NCBI RefSeq assembly: GCF_021117295.1
Contig: NZ_CP088247.1
Location: 916,501-980,500 of the forward strand
Length of the DNA: 64,000 nucleotides
Reading direction: 5' to 3'
Origin: Methylorubrum sp. B1-46
GTDB taxonomy: Bacteria; Pseudomonadota; Alphaproteobacteria; Rhizobiales; Beijerinckiaceae
A model generated the notes under the pieces. That model saw only the letters and a program-made list of their open reading frames with translations. It was not told where the DNA came from and searched no databases. Both the position numbers and the translations under genes were made by a program. Every line of letters starts with the position of its first letter. The stretch's first letter is position 1. Below, piece by piece: positions 8,360 to 16,873 of the stretch.

Positions 8360-8722
8360 ATGCGTCATCTCATCCTCGGCGCCGCCTTCGCGCTGCTGCT
8401 TCCTGTTGCCGCCCATGCCGAGGGCGATGCCGCCGCCGGCGAGAAGGCGTTCGCTCCCTGCAAGGCCTGCCACAACTTCGAGAAGAACGGCGTCGGCCCG
8501 ACCCTGAAGGGTGTCTTCGGTGCGAAGGCTGGTGAGGGCGCCGATGGCTACGCCTTCTCCGACGCGCTGAAGAAGTCCGGCATCACCTGGGACGAGGCCA
8601 ACCTCAAGGAGTGGCTGATCGATCCGAAGAAGAAGGTCCCCGGCACCAAGATGGTTTTCCCCGGCGTCAAGGACCCGAAGAAGGTCGACGACATCATCGC
8701 CTACATCAAGTCCAAGTCCTAA
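8360..8722 (+). CDS. Periplasmic class I cytochrome c
   Basis: 120 residues from ATG 8360, preceded by a very strong AAGGAGG nine bases upstream. Residues 1-20 are a signal peptide (AHA). One haem-binding CKACH (34-38) and a probable axial Met98 in VPGTKMVFPG define a single-haem class I cytochrome c of the c2/c550 type. It would shuttle electrons in the periplasm, for example to a terminal oxidase. It is a single-gene unit closed by a strong terminator. Methylotrophs use related small cytochromes with methanol dehydrogenase, but nothing here identifies the partner. Confidence 0.92.
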   Translation: MRHLILGAAFALLLPVAAHAEGDAAAGEKAFAPCKACHNFEKNGVGPTLKGVFGAKAGEGADGYAFSDALKKSGITWDEANLKEWLIDPKKKVPGTKMVFPGVKDPKKVDDIIAYIKSKS

Positions 8723-8763
8723 GTCCCGAGCGGCGCCCTCGCGCCGCTCTCTCGGAAAACGGA

Positions 8764-8788
8764 AAGCCGCCCTTCGGGGCGGCTTTTT
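8764..8788 (+). terminator. Rho-independent terminator of the cytochrome c gene
   Basis: Nine-base-pair stem AAGCCGCCC / GGGCGGCTT with a TTCG tetraloop followed by a T run, 42 bp after the cytochrome stop codon. A textbook intrinsic terminator. Confidence 0.9.
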
Positions 8789-8959
8789 CGTTTTCGGCCT
8801 GCTGTGGAGAGAGCCCCGTCATGCCCAGATCGATCGACGCCATGGTTAGGGCGGAGCCAGACTTCGGCGGGACCCATCGCGCTGGCCCGACGGCGGGCTC
8901 CTCAAACGTCGCGCGGCCTCGCCGATACGGCGTCCGCTTCGATCCCGTGGAACCGCGCT

Positions 8960-9445
8960 TCAGCCGGATGCATTGGCCGCCGTCAGATCGGTGCTACCGG
9001 CGCGGGCGTGAAGCTCGTCACGCATCAAGGCCAGGTTGTCGAGCAGCGCGCGCCGCTCATCGAGGGTCATCCCAGTCATGCCGCCCACCGTGTGGGGCAG
9101 GCAGTCCATCTTGCCCTTGAGGCCCCGCCCCTTCTCGGTGAGGAAGATGCTGACCTGACGCTCGTCCGGCCGGTCACGGGCGCGGCGAACATGGCCGGAG
9201 GCTTCGAGGCGCTTGAGGAGCGGCGTGAGAGTGCCCGAATCGAGGAAGAGGCGGCTGCCGATCTCTTTGACCGAAAGGCCCTCCTCCTCCCACAGCACCA
9301 GCAGCACGAGATATTGCGGGTAGGTCAGTTCGTGGTGGGCCAGCAGGCTGCGGTAGGCCCGCCCGAAGGCATGCGCCGCCGCGTAGACGGCGAAGCAGAG
9401 CTGGTTGTCGAGGGATTGCGGGTCATCGCGGCCCGTTTGACTCAT
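8960..9445 (-). CDS. ohrR: OhrR-type MarR family transcriptional regulator
   Basis: 161 residues from ATG 9445, with GAGGAAGAG just upstream. It has the OhrR signature: [10 protein letters not shown] with the peroxide-sensing Cys17, then [29 protein letters not shown], and a winged helix with a basic wing ([12 protein letters not shown]). OhrR represses an organic hydroperoxide reductase gene until an organic peroxide oxidises the cysteine. No ohr gene is adjacent, so the target is elsewhere, or the gene only regulates itself. A longer frame reaching 9640 is ignored because its N-terminus is not MarR-like. Confidence 0.85.
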   Translation of the reverse strand: MSQTGRDDPQSLDNQLCFAVYAAAHAFGRAYRSLLAHHELTYPQYLVLLVLWEEEGLSVKEIGSRLFLDSGTLTPLLKRLEASGHVRRARDRPDERQVSIFLTEKGRGLKGKMDCLPHTVGGMTGMTLDERRALLDNLALMRDELHARAGSTDLTAANASG

Positions 9446-10090
9446 GACACTCTTCCTCGGTGCGCACGCGACGCACTGGCGTTTCGAACCCGCGGTCAGA
9501 TCCGACACTGGCCGATATGGGGGCGGCGGGCCGCCTTCGCGAATCGCCGGGCCGCCTCGCGATCCGCCGACGCCTCCGAAAAGACCCCCGCACGGAAGGC
9601 AGCAGCCTCTTTCGGCTCTGTGATCTTCCGCGACAGGCATCCCCGCCGACGGCAGCCGCGCGGCAGAAGCCCTGCGACAGACCTAAGACTCGGACCCTAA
9701 AGAAAAATCGCCGTGGGTACAATCGAACCACGCGCATGGCTTTCGCGGCGATCCGCATAAAAGATTCGCTTCCGAAGCCGGAACGGCAAGAAACCGCCGC
9801 TCACACCTCGAAAACGGGAGATTGAGCCCCTGCTTCGAGCGTGCCGCTCCATCATCGACCCAAGCACGCTGCGTGACGCTGCGACACCCATCCGGTCTGT
9901 CACCTCGGATATCGCCCCCGCCGTCATCGCGAGCGACAGCGAAGCGATCCAGCGCGCGACCTGTCCGGCAGGGGCGCGCCCTGCATCGCTTCGGCTTCGC
10001 CTCGCCATGACGCCGAGGAGACCGAACTCATCAATCGGTTTTGGTATGAACCGGCTCGGCGCAGGCCGAAGTGGGTGCCGTGCGCCGCTT
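9446..10090. other. 645-bp intergenic region upstream of ohrR, up to the insertion sequence
   Basis: Contains the presumed ohrR promoter and, at 9922-10012, a palindromic repeat. I see no gene with normal codon use in between. The last 78 bases before the insertion sequence show nothing recognisable. Confidence 0.4.
9922..10012. repeat. REP-like palindromic repeat
   Basis: CGTCATCGCGAGCGACAGC and AGCGATCCAG on the left are mirrored by CTGCATCGCTTCGGCTTCGC and CATGACG on the right, about 30 bases per arm around a 28-base centre. The motif CGTCATTGCGAGCG...AGCGATCCAG is a repeat type seen in many alphaproteobacterial intergenic regions. One copy is in this window. Confidence 0.7.
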
Positions 10091-10138
10091 AGAACCTATC
10101 TCGCTAGGCGCTGAGGCTCGGCGCCCTAGTTTGTCGGG

Positions 10139-10591
10139 ATGACCGAGCCTCGCAAGCGCCGCCCGAGCAAGCCGTCAGTTCTGGACGACGGCTATCGCCT
10201 GCCCGACGATCTGTGGGCGCGGATGGAGCGCTTGCTGCCTCCACGTCCGCCTCATCCTCTGGGCTGTCACAACCCGCGGACGCCCGATCGCAAGGCGATG
10301 GACGCGATCCTGTTCGTGCTGCGCACCGGATGCCAGTGGAACGCCCTGACCGCCACCGGGATCTGCACCTCTTCCTCGGCCCATCGCCGGTTCCAGGAGT
10401 GGACGCAGGCCGGGGTGTTCGAGGCGTTCTGGCGGGAGGGCCTGCTGGCCTACGACGATCTGGTCGGGATCGACTGGACGTGGTTGTCGCTGGATGCAGC
10501 CATGGGCAAGGCGCCCCTGGGTGGGGGAAAAAACCGGCCCCAACCCGACCGACCGCGGCAAGCGCGGGGTCAAGCGCTCGGTGCTCACTGA
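10139..10591 (+). CDS. IS5-family transposase, N-terminal part (OrfA)
   Basis: 150 residues with the IS5-type N-terminal domain (LPDDLWARMERLLPP, then LRTGCQWNAL and HRRFQEWTQAGVFE). It holds the first catalytic Asp (Asp119, WLSLDAAMGKAPLGG). The frame then runs past G5A6 (10523-10533) into non-homologous sequence (KNRPQPDRPRQ) and stops. The homologous reading continues in the next frame, so the full enzyme needs a shift of +1 (or -2) near the G/A run, or this is a frameshift mutation. Confidence 0.85.
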   Translation: MTEPRKRRPSKPSVLDDGYRLPDDLWARMERLLPPRPPHPLGCHNPRTPDRKAMDAILFVLRTGCQWNALTATGICTSSSAHRRFQEWTQAGVFEAFWREGLLAYDDLVGIDWTWLSLDAAMGKAPLGGGKNRPQPDRPRQARGQALGAH

Positions 10592-10991
10592 CGGACGCGG
10601 CGTCCCGATCAGCGTCGTCATCGCGGGCGCCAACGTCAACGACCATCTTCTCATGGGTGAGACCTTGGACGCCGTACCCGTCGCCCGGCCCAAACCGACC
10701 AGACGCTCGCCCCTGCACCTGTGCCTCGACAAGGGATACGACTACGCCACCTCCCGGACCTTGGTCGAGGAGCGCGGCTTCACCCTCCACCTGCGCCGCC
10801 GAGGCGAGGAGATCCACGCCAAACGCCACCGCGGGGCCAAGGCGCGCAGATGGGTCGTCGAGCGCGCCCACGCTTGGCTCAACCGCTTCCGTGGCATCCT
10901 CATCCGCTGGCCCAAAAAGCCCCGGAACTACCGAGCCCTCGTCCACTTCGCCTGCGGGATCATCGCCGCTCAACAAACCCTACCGGGATAG
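10494..10991 (+). CDS. IS5-family transposase, catalytic C-terminal part (OrfB)
   Basis: 165 residues overlapping OrfA by 98 bp. From GGEKTGPNPTDRGKRGVKRS onward it matches the DDE_Tnp_1 catalytic domain, with the second Asp in CLDKGYDY and the catalytic Glu in WVVERAHAWLNRFRG. The first Asp is in OrfA, so OrfB alone cannot be a full transposase. Independent initiation at ATG 10494 has no clear ribosome binding site; production by frameshifting is more likely. Confidence 0.85.
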   Translation: MQPWARRPWVGEKTGPNPTDRGKRGVKRSVLTDGRGVPISVVIAGANVNDHLLMGETLDAVPVARPKPTRRSPLHLCLDKGYDYATSRTLVEERGFTLHLRRRGEEIHAKRHRGAKARRWVVERAHAWLNRFRGILIRWPKKPRNYRALVHFACGIIAAQQTLPG

Positions 10992-11008
10992 GTTCTTAGG
11001 GGGCCGGA

Positions 11009-11055
11009 GCATCGTCCTCTCCCGAAAGCCGGCGGCTTGCTTCCGGGACAATGCG
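11009..11055 (-). repeat. Family A intergenic repeat, copy 1
   Basis: 47 bases ending GCATCGTC / GACAATGC with inner arms CCCGAAAGCC and CTTCCGGG, able to fold as a long interrupted hairpin. It touches the TAG stop of the DUF1254-like gene (11056-11058), and in the direction of that gene it has the same orientation as copies 2, 4 and 5. Confidence 0.75.
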
Positions 11056-11664
11056 CTAGCTCTTGCCGTTCCCCGCCTCGTCCCCGGTCGGTTCGGCCGG
11101 GCTGTCGATGGTGCAGGCCACCGCCTGGACCGCCGCGTCGGCCACGGCGCGCTCGCTCGGGAGGGCGGCGATGACCCGCACTACCGCGAAGCCGCGCCGG
11201 GCGGGCGCGATGATGCGCACGTCGCGTGTCACCTCACCGGCCACGTCGTTGGCCAGAGCCTCATCGTACTGGGCGCGGGTCATCACCACGAGATCGAGGC
11301 CGCCGCGCACCGCAGCCTGATCGGTCACCGCGTAGAAGGCGCCGCGGCGGCTGTGCATCGAGACCGAGAGCATCAGCGAACCGGCCTGGGCCGAGAGCCG
11401 CATCGGTCCGTCATCGAGATCGTAGGAGCACACGCCGACCGAGACCGCCGGATCGGGATTGGGCAGCCACGCCCCGCCGGCCGCCGGCGGGCCGCCCGCG
11501 AGGCCGTGGATGCGCAAAGGGTGGTCGAGGGTCTCGCTCGCCCGGGCGCGGGTGAAGGCGTCGCCCTCCGAGAAGCGCGGGATCGCCAGCACGGTCGCGA
11601 TGTGGACGATCCCGGCGATGAGGAGGCCGCAGGCGGTGGCGAGCCAGAAGGCGCTCCGGCTCAT
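11056..11664 (-). CDS. DUF1254-like inner-membrane-anchored protein
   Basis: 202 residues starting at ATG 11664, overlapping the upstream gene by four bases (ATGA). One N-terminal membrane segment (about 5-28, FWLATACGLLIAGIVHIATVLAIP) is followed by a domain resembling the DUF1254 partner protein of Rhizobiales, ending in a soluble part with DLVVMTRAQYDEAL. It is probably made together with the DUF1214 protein and sits in the envelope. Function unknown. Confidence 0.75.
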   Translation of the reverse strand: MSRSAFWLATACGLLIAGIVHIATVLAIPRFSEGDAFTRARASETLDHPLRIHGLAGGPPAAGGAWLPNPDPAVSVGVCSYDLDDGPMRLSAQAGSLMLSVSMHSRRGAFYAVTDQAAVRGGLDLVVMTRAQYDEALANDVAGEVTRDVRIIAPARRGFAVVRVIAALPSERAVADAAVQAVACTIDSPAEPTGDEAGNGKS

Positions 11665-12344
11665 GAAGCGCACCCCGTCCGCTCGATCGCCGGCAGGCTG
11701 TCGCGGTCGAGAGAGCCGACGCTCGCGGCGACCGGCGTGTCGTAGAGGCGAAGCGCCAGCCGCACCGGCCCGCTCGGCCGCGGCATCGGCAGCCAGTTGC
11801 CGGACTGGACCTCGGGACTGAGCAGGATCGCGAAACGGCCGTCCGTCTCGCGCAGGATCTCGGTGGAGGTGAAACCCGTTCGCACCGGCTCCTGCCCCGG
11901 CGCGGGCGCGCCGCGGCCGGTCACGGTGATCGTCCAGGCGCGGGCCGGCGGCGTGACGCCCGAGAGGCGATAGGTACAGGCGGCATCGAGGATGCGCCCG
12001 CCGTCGTCGCTGGCCGCCGTCAGCAGCATGCCCTCCCCGACCGCGAGAGGAATGTCGCCGCGCCGCGCATTGACGGCGCGGGCATAGGGGTCGGTATCGA
12101 GCGAGCCGGCCTTGGGCCACGCCGTCCAGCTTCCGATCGATGTTCCGCCGAAGGGATAGCCGCCGCTGGTGGCGTAGTCGGCGCTGGCGAGCCCCAGAAG
12201 GCCGCCGAGGGTGAGCGCGTAGACGAACAATCCGACCCGCGAACTGCGCGAGGCGGCGCCGCGGGCCAGGCGGCGCAGGCGTGAGGACGCATCCTCGCGC
12301 CCAGGGGCTCCGGTCGCCGGGCCGACTCCACTCGACAGGGCCAT
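11661..12344 (-). CDS. DUF1214 domain protein, membrane-anchored
   Basis: 227 residues. A membrane segment near residues 38-56 (VGLFVYALTLGGLLGLASA) is followed by a DUF1214 domain with its typical features: WTAWPKAGSLDTDPYARA, GEG, YRLSG, then RAWTITVTG and an SGNWLPMP ending. It starts 11 bp after the PBP1A stop and overlaps the next gene by ATGA, so the three genes are probably one operon. The DUF1254/DUF1214 pair is common in Rhizobiales; the link to cell-wall synthesis here is by position only. Confidence 0.8.
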   Translation of the reverse strand: MALSSGVGPATGAPGREDASSRLRRLARGAASRSSRVGLFVYALTLGGLLGLASADYATSGGYPFGGTSIGSWTAWPKAGSLDTDPYARAVNARRGDIPLAVGEGMLLTAASDDGGRILDAACTYRLSGVTPPARAWTITVTGRGAPAPGQEPVRTGFTSTEILRETDGRFAILLSPEVQSGNWLPMPRPSGPVRLALRLYDTPVAASVGSLDRDSLPAIERTGCAS

Positions 12345-12355
12345 CGGGATCGGCC

Positions 12356-14623
12356 TCAGGGCGTCCCGAAGCCGCCGGAGGCGCGGGCGCCCTCGGCGAC
12401 GTCGACGGGCGCGAGGCCCGGTGCCCGCATCCGATCGGGGGCGACGGCGCCGGAGCGGGCCGGCTCGGGCTTCGCCGCGGAGCGACTGGTCTCGACGGTG
12501 CGGAACAGGCCGTTCAGGCTCGACAGCACCTCGAAGGAGCGGCGCGAGAGCCGGCCGCTCGAACTGGCGGCCGCCGCCGCGCTATCGGCCTGGGCCTGAG
12601 CCGCCTGCGGCGCGCCCTTGCGCTCGTTCAGGCCGGGCATCGGCTTCAGCTCGATGCCCTGGTGGGCGGGCGCCATGATCTCGTGCCACGTCATCGCGGG
12701 AAGCGAACCGCCGGTCATCTTGTTGGTCGGGCTATGATCGTCGTTGCCGTACCAGACGGCGCCGACATAATTGCCGGTGTAGCCCACGAACCAGGCATCG
12801 CGGTAGCCGTTGGTGGTGCCGGTCTTGCCCGCGACCTTCACGCCCTCGATCTGGGCTTTGCGCGCGGTGCCCTCCTCGACGACCTTGTTGAGCATATAAT
12901 TCATGTCCGCCGTCACCTGGGACGAGAGCACCTGAACCGGCTTCTCGTCGGCGTGACGGTAGATCACCTCGCCGCTGGAATTGCGCACCTCGCTGGCGAC
13001 GTAGGGCTTGGCCACCCGCCCGCCATTGGCGAAGACGGCGAAGCCCGCCGCCTGATCCATCACCGTCACCTCGGTGGCGCCGATCGGCAAGGAGGGCGTG
13101 TCGGTAAGCGGCGTCGTCACCCCCATCGCCTTGGCGAGCTGGATGATTCTCTCGCGCCCCGCCTTGGCCGCCTTCCACTCGTGAGTGATGCCCATTCCCT
13201 TGCCGATGGCGGTGGTGATCTTGATCGGGATCGTGTTGACCGATTTCGCCACCGCGAGCCACATTGGCTGCCGGCCGGAATAGGAGCGACCGTAATTCTG
13301 CGGGCACCAATTGCCGACGCAGACGGGCGAGTCCACCACCGCCGTGTCCGGCTTGTAGAGACCCGAGGCCAGCGCCGCGGCGTAAACGTAGGGCTTGAAC
13401 GAGGAGCCGGGCTGGCGCAGCGCGTCGGTGGCCCGGTTGAACTGGCTCTCGCCGTAATCGGCGCCGCCGACCATGGCGCGCAAAGCCCCGTCGGGGTCGA
13501 GGATCACGACGCCGGCCTCGTCCACGTCGTACTGATCGCCGAAGCGGCGCAGGGTGTTCTCCACTGCCTGATCGGCGGAGCGCTGGATCGAGAGGTCGAG
13601 CGGCGTCTTCACCGTAAGGACGCGGTCGTTGCGCAGCTTGCCCGCATCGGCCAGCCGCTTCACCTCGTTGAAGGCCCAATCGAGGTAGTAGTCGGCGGTG
13701 ATGTCCTTGGTGCGGGTCACCGGGGTCGCGGGGTTGCGCAACGCCGTCTGGATCTGGCCCTCGGTGACGAAGCCGGCCTCGACCATGTTGTGCAGCACGT
13801 CCACCGCCCGGCTGCGGGCGGCCGGCAGGTTGACGTTGGGCGAGTACTTGGTCGGCGCCTTGAACAGGCCGGCGAGCATCGCGGCCTCCGCCAGCGTGAT
13901 GTCCTGCAGACGCTTGCCGAAATAATAATCCGCCGCCGCCACGGCGCCGAAGGTGCCGCCGCCCATATAGGCGCGGTCGAGATAGAGCTTCAGGATCTGG
14001 TTCTTGGTCAGGTGCGTCTCGAGCCAGAACGACAGGAACGCCTCGTTGATCTTGCGCTCCAGCGAGCGCTCGTTCGACAGGAACAGGTTCTTGGCGAGCT
14101 GCTGCGTCAGGGTCGAGCCGCCCTGCATGTTGCCCTTGCCGGACGAGTTCGAGACGAGCGCCCGCGCCGTGCCGATCGGGTCGATGCCCCAGTGCTCGTA
14201 GAAGCGCCGGTCCTCGGTCGAGAGCAGCGCCTTGATCATCAGTTCGGGGAAATCGTCGAACTTCAACGAGTCGTCATGCTTGATGCCGCGGCGCCCGACC
14301 TCGGTGCCGTAGCGGTCGAGGAAGGTGACGGCGAGATCCTGGGCCTTGAGCCAGTTGTCGCTGGTGAGATTGAAGGCGGGCTGGGCCAGGAACAGCAGCA
14401 TCAGGGCGCCGGCCGTGCCGATGGTGACGCCCTCGCTGGTGAGGTCGAGGACGGTTCGCTTCCAGCCGCGGACGGAGAAGACCTGCATCCGCGCCTGGAA
14501 GCGCTCATAGGCCTCCGTCGTGGAATGGCCGCCCTCGTAGAGGCTCGCATTGACCCAGGCATCGAAGGCCAGGGCCGCGCGGCTGATCCGCGTCGTCAGC
14601 GTCTTGAGGCTGGGCAGGCGCAA
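12356..14623 (-). CDS. Penicillin-binding protein 1A, probable TTG start
   Basis: 755 residues from TTG 14623. A bifunctional class A PBP: membrane anchor (about 62-82), GT51 glycosyltransferase with the catalytic Glu137 in STEDRRFYEHWG and the GGSTLTQQLAKNL segment (158-170), then a transpeptidase with SSFK (407-410), SVN (461-463) and KTG (600-602). It polymerises and cross-links peptidoglycan outside the inner membrane. No ATG lies near the expected start; the frame runs open upstream to 15118, but that stretch is not PBP-like. TTG 14623 (LRLPSLKTL) is the best start, with a GTG further up as a weaker option. The C-terminus is Ala/Ser-rich. Confidence 0.9.
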   Translation of the reverse strand: MRLPSLKTLTTRISRAALAFDAWVNASLYEGGHSTTEAYERFQARMQVFSVRGWKRTVLDLTSEGVTIGTAGALMLLFLAQPAFNLTSDNWLKAQDLAVTFLDRYGTEVGRRGIKHDDSLKFDDFPELMIKALLSTEDRRFYEHWGIDPIGTARALVSNSSGKGNMQGGSTLTQQLAKNLFLSNERSLERKINEAFLSFWLETHLTKNQILKLYLDRAYMGGGTFGAVAAADYYFGKRLQDITLAEAAMLAGLFKAPTKYSPNVNLPAARSRAVDVLHNMVEAGFVTEGQIQTALRNPATPVTRTKDITADYYLDWAFNEVKRLADAGKLRNDRVLTVKTPLDLSIQRSADQAVENTLRRFGDQYDVDEAGVVILDPDGALRAMVGGADYGESQFNRATDALRQPGSSFKPYVYAAALASGLYKPDTAVVDSPVCVGNWCPQNYGRSYSGRQPMWLAVAKSVNTIPIKITTAIGKGMGITHEWKAAKAGRERIIQLAKAMGVTTPLTDTPSLPIGATEVTVMDQAAGFAVFANGGRVAKPYVASEVRNSSGEVIYRHADEKPVQVLSSQVTADMNYMLNKVVEEGTARKAQIEGVKVAGKTGTTNGYRDAWFVGYTGNYVGAVWYGNDDHSPTNKMTGGSLPAMTWHEIMAPAHQGIELKPMPGLNERKGAPQAAQAQADSAAAAASSSGRLSRRSFEVLSSLNGLFRTVETSRSAAKPEPARSGAVAPDRMRAPGLAPVDVAEGARASGGFGTP

Positions 14624-14945
14624 GGCGGATTCCGGTTTCTCTCGACGTTGGCCGGGTCGGTTGAGGAGCGGTGCAGACCGACAACGATACCCCGATACGT
14701 TCTGTATCAGGACACGCGCCGGCCCGCGAGCTTCCGCTTCCGTTAAGGAACGCGAAGAACGGGCCGGCGGCACCCGGCGCCCCGTCAACCGCGCATTAAC
14801 CTTAAGAAAGCTCTGACAGCCGAATCCGGCCGTCGGATGGCGTGGACGGCCGATCATCCGGCCACGCTTGCCCCCGGGGCGGCCATGCGGCAGGAGGGGC
14901 GCCTTGTCCCGAAACGAGACGATCAAGGAAGGCGAGGCGCCAGAG
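14624..14945. other. Divergent intergenic region between PBP1A and ycgN genes
   Basis: 322 bp, including a stretch at 14691-14820 with lower GC (CGATACGTTCTGTATCAGG, then ATTAACCTTAAGAAAGC). It should hold both promoters. No gene is supported. Confidence 0.4.
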
Positions 14946-15410
14946 ATGGCCGAGCGCAGCGATGGGCCGTTCTGGCGCGTGAAGAGCCTCGAGGCGATGA
15001 GCCCGGCGGAGTGGGAAAGCCTATGCGACGGCTGCGGACGCTGCTGCCTGCTCAAGCTCGAGGACGACGACACCGGCGAGATCCACCACACCGATGTCGG
15101 CTGCACGCTGCTCGACACCCATACCTGCCGCTGCAGCGACTATCGCAACCGGGCCAAGCGCGTGCCGGACTGCGTGCGCCTGACCCCTGAGGCGGTGCGC
15201 ACGATCCCCTGGCTGCCGCCGACCTGCGCCTACCGCCTCGTGCGCGAGGGCCGCGACCTGCCGGCCTGGCACCCGCTCAAGACCGGCCGCCGGGCGAGCG
15301 TCCACGAGGCCGGCATCTCGGTGCGCGGACGCGTCGCCGGCAACGAGGAGGAGTTTGCCGAGGACGAACTGGTCGAGCGCATCGTCGCTTGGCCGGACGA
15401 GGCGGCGTGA
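14946..15410 (+). CDS. YcgN family cysteine-cluster protein
   Basis: 154 residues from ATG 14946, preceded by GAGG at suitable distance; a longer frame from 14868 adds a poorly matching extension. The N-terminal [14 protein letters not shown] (Cys27, 30, 33, 34) plus later cysteines ([26 protein letters not shown]) match the YcgN/UPF0260 zinc- or iron-cluster family. The biochemical role of the family is not established. It stands alone, divergent from the PBP1A gene. Confidence 0.88.
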   Translation: MAERSDGPFWRVKSLEAMSPAEWESLCDGCGRCCLLKLEDDDTGEIHHTDVGCTLLDTHTCRCSDYRNRAKRVPDCVRLTPEAVRTIPWLPPTCAYRLVREGRDLPAWHPLKTGRRASVHEAGISVRGRVAGNEEEFAEDELVERIVAWPDEAA

Positions 15411-15420
15411 CGCACGGGGC

Positions 15421-16053
15421 TCAGGCCGCCCGCGGCAGCGGAAGCTGAGGCAAGGCCGTCACGGCGAGGCCGAAATCGAGGGCCGTCTCGATCCCCTCCC
15501 GCCACAGCGAGAGCGGCGTCGCCTGAGCGAGCCGGATCGTTCCCTTGTTCTCGCCCTCCTCAAGACGCATCTGCGCGCCGAATCCCACGACCAGCCGGCG
15601 CATGGCGGCGTTGTAGGGCAGACAGCGCAGGCGAAGCTCGGCGATCCCGCGATTGCGGGCCGCCTCCGTCAGACGCCGCAGCAGCATCGAGCCGAGGCCC
15701 GCCCGCCGGAATCCCTGCTCGACCGTGAGCGCGACCTCCGCACGCCGCGCTCCGGACGCCCCGCTGCCGAAGGGGCGCAACTCGCCGAGCGCCCGCAGGG
15801 TGCCGCCCACGAAGACGCCGACGACCATGCCGGACATCACCGTCGCCCGCTCCGCATAATCGGCCAAAGCCCTGTCCCCGACGGACGCCATGAACCGGCT
15901 CGCACGGGTCTCGGCGTCGAGGCGGAGGAAGAAGGCGCGCAAAGCCGGGCCGTCGCTCGGCCAGAGGCGGCGCAGGCTCGTCCCGCCGCGACATGCGACT
16001 GGACGGCGCGAGGAATGATCGACGGGAGAGTGGGACACGGAGGCGGAGGACAT
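15421..16053 (-). CDS. GNAT family N-acetyltransferase
   Basis: 210 residues from ATG 16053; the longer frame to 16260 is Arg-rich and unlike the family. The GNAT fold is recognisable: RRLWPSDGPALRAFFLRLDAETRASRFM at the start of the domain, the acetyl-CoA motif QGFRRAGLGSMLLRRL at about 127-142, and a C-terminal YNAAMRRLVVGFGAQM. It would acetylate an amine substrate with acetyl-CoA. Convergent with ycgN, with 10 bp between stops. Start uncertain: no strong ribosome binding site. Confidence 0.75.
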   Translation of the reverse strand: MSSASVSHSPVDHSSRRPVACRGGTSLRRLWPSDGPALRAFFLRLDAETRASRFMASVGDRALADYAERATVMSGMVVGVFVGGTLRALGELRPFGSGASGARRAEVALTVEQGFRRAGLGSMLLRRLTEAARNRGIAELRLRCLPYNAAMRRLVVGFGAQMRLEEGENKGTIRLAQATPLSLWREGIETALDFGLAVTALPQLPLPRAA

Positions 16054-16321
16054 GGGGAAAGTGGAGAACTCTTGCGGTATGCCGGATCGGCGATCGGCCG
16101 CGCAGGCCCCCTCCCCGACGCGGTCACACGGGATTTGGCCCGCGACCCTTCCTCTCGCAATGCACCAAAGTGCCGGATCGTCACGCCCGACCGCATAGCT
16201 GGCCTGCCGGGCCCGACCTGCTCGCCGAACCGCAGGAACGTAACTCCGGTCAAACACCAAAGCCCAGGATTTCTAACATCATGTTATCTTTTATTTAAAT
16301 CCTGGCCGATAGACTGCCATC

Positions 16322-16873
16322 ATGCGGCAAGAATCGAACTACATTGAGAACGAACAGGGCTCGGCAGCCGTAGAATTCGCTCTGGTCGGCTCGGCATTCA
16401 TCATCACTTTGTTTTTCATCATGGCAACGGCCTTAGTCTTGTATATCAACCAGGTGCTCGACAATGCCACGGCGCGGGCATCACGGAAGATCCTGACCGG
16501 CGACCTCCAGTCACAATCCACGGCGGCGACACTGGAGGGTTTCAAGCAGAGCGTCTGCGGATATCTGCCGGCCGCGTTCTCCTGCAACGACATCATCGTG
16601 AACCTCTACGTCGTGCCGAGATCGGCGCAGCCCAGCGGTTACTACTCCTTCGTCAGTTCCGACATGAACGGCGTCATCGTCTCCAATCTCGCGTCAGGGG
16701 CCGGGGTGCTCAATATGGGCGGCCGGGGGGACTATCAGTACCTGCAGGTCATCTATCCGATCACCTTCCTGCCCGCACCGATCTCGTCCTGGCTGAGCGG
16801 CGGAGCGACCTACAACGGCAAGCCGGCCTATCTCGCGATCTCGGCCGCGGCCTTCCGCAACGAGCAGTACTGA
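16322..16873 (+). CDS. TadE-like pseudopilin
   Basis: 183 residues. After a short leader, GSAAVEFALVGSAFIITLFFIMATALVLYINQVLDNATARASRKI (about 13-57) is the TadE/TadG transmembrane pattern with the conserved Glu18 five residues into the hydrophobic stretch, then a periplasmic domain. TadE-type minor pseudopilins help assemble Flp/Tad pili for surface adhesion. Two cysteines (78, 87) may pair. The stop overlaps the next start (TGATG). No Tad ATPase or secretin genes are near, so these three genes are a satellite cluster. Upstream (16261-16321) is AT-rich, a likely promoter. Confidence 0.8.
   Translation: MRQESNYIENEQGSAAVEFALVGSAFIITLFFIMATALVLYINQVLDNATARASRKILTGDLQSQSTAATLEGFKQSVCGYLPAAFSCNDIIVNLYVVPRSAQPSGYYSFVSSDMNGVIVSNLASGAGVLNMGGRGDYQYLQVIYPITFLPAPISSWLSGGATYNGKPAYLAISAAAFRNEQY

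Larger units (their letters stand above)
10091..10996 (+). mobile_element. IS5-family insertion sequence (906 bp)
   Basis: Bounded by imperfect terminal inverted repeats: left AGAACCTATCTCGCTAGG and right (complement) AGAACCTATCCCGGTAGG, 16 of 18 matching. CTTAG occurs at both ends (10088-10092 and 10995-10999); part of it overlaps the repeats, so the target duplication is TTA to CTTAG. The element encodes a DDE transposase in two overlapping frames, the arrangement of several IS5-family (IS427-like) elements. It looks complete and could be active. It lies immediately beside a family A repeat. Confidence 0.9.

Noticed and set aside
9460..9825. Plus-strand frame upstream of ohrR
   Set aside because: Arg/Pro-rich shadow composition, no ribosome binding site, no family.
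12281..14746. Plus-strand open frame of about 820 codons across the PBP1A gene
   Set aside because: It is antisense to a clear PBP1A with all catalytic motifs; the product is Arg/Gly/His-rich with no family, as expected from GC-rich shadow frames.
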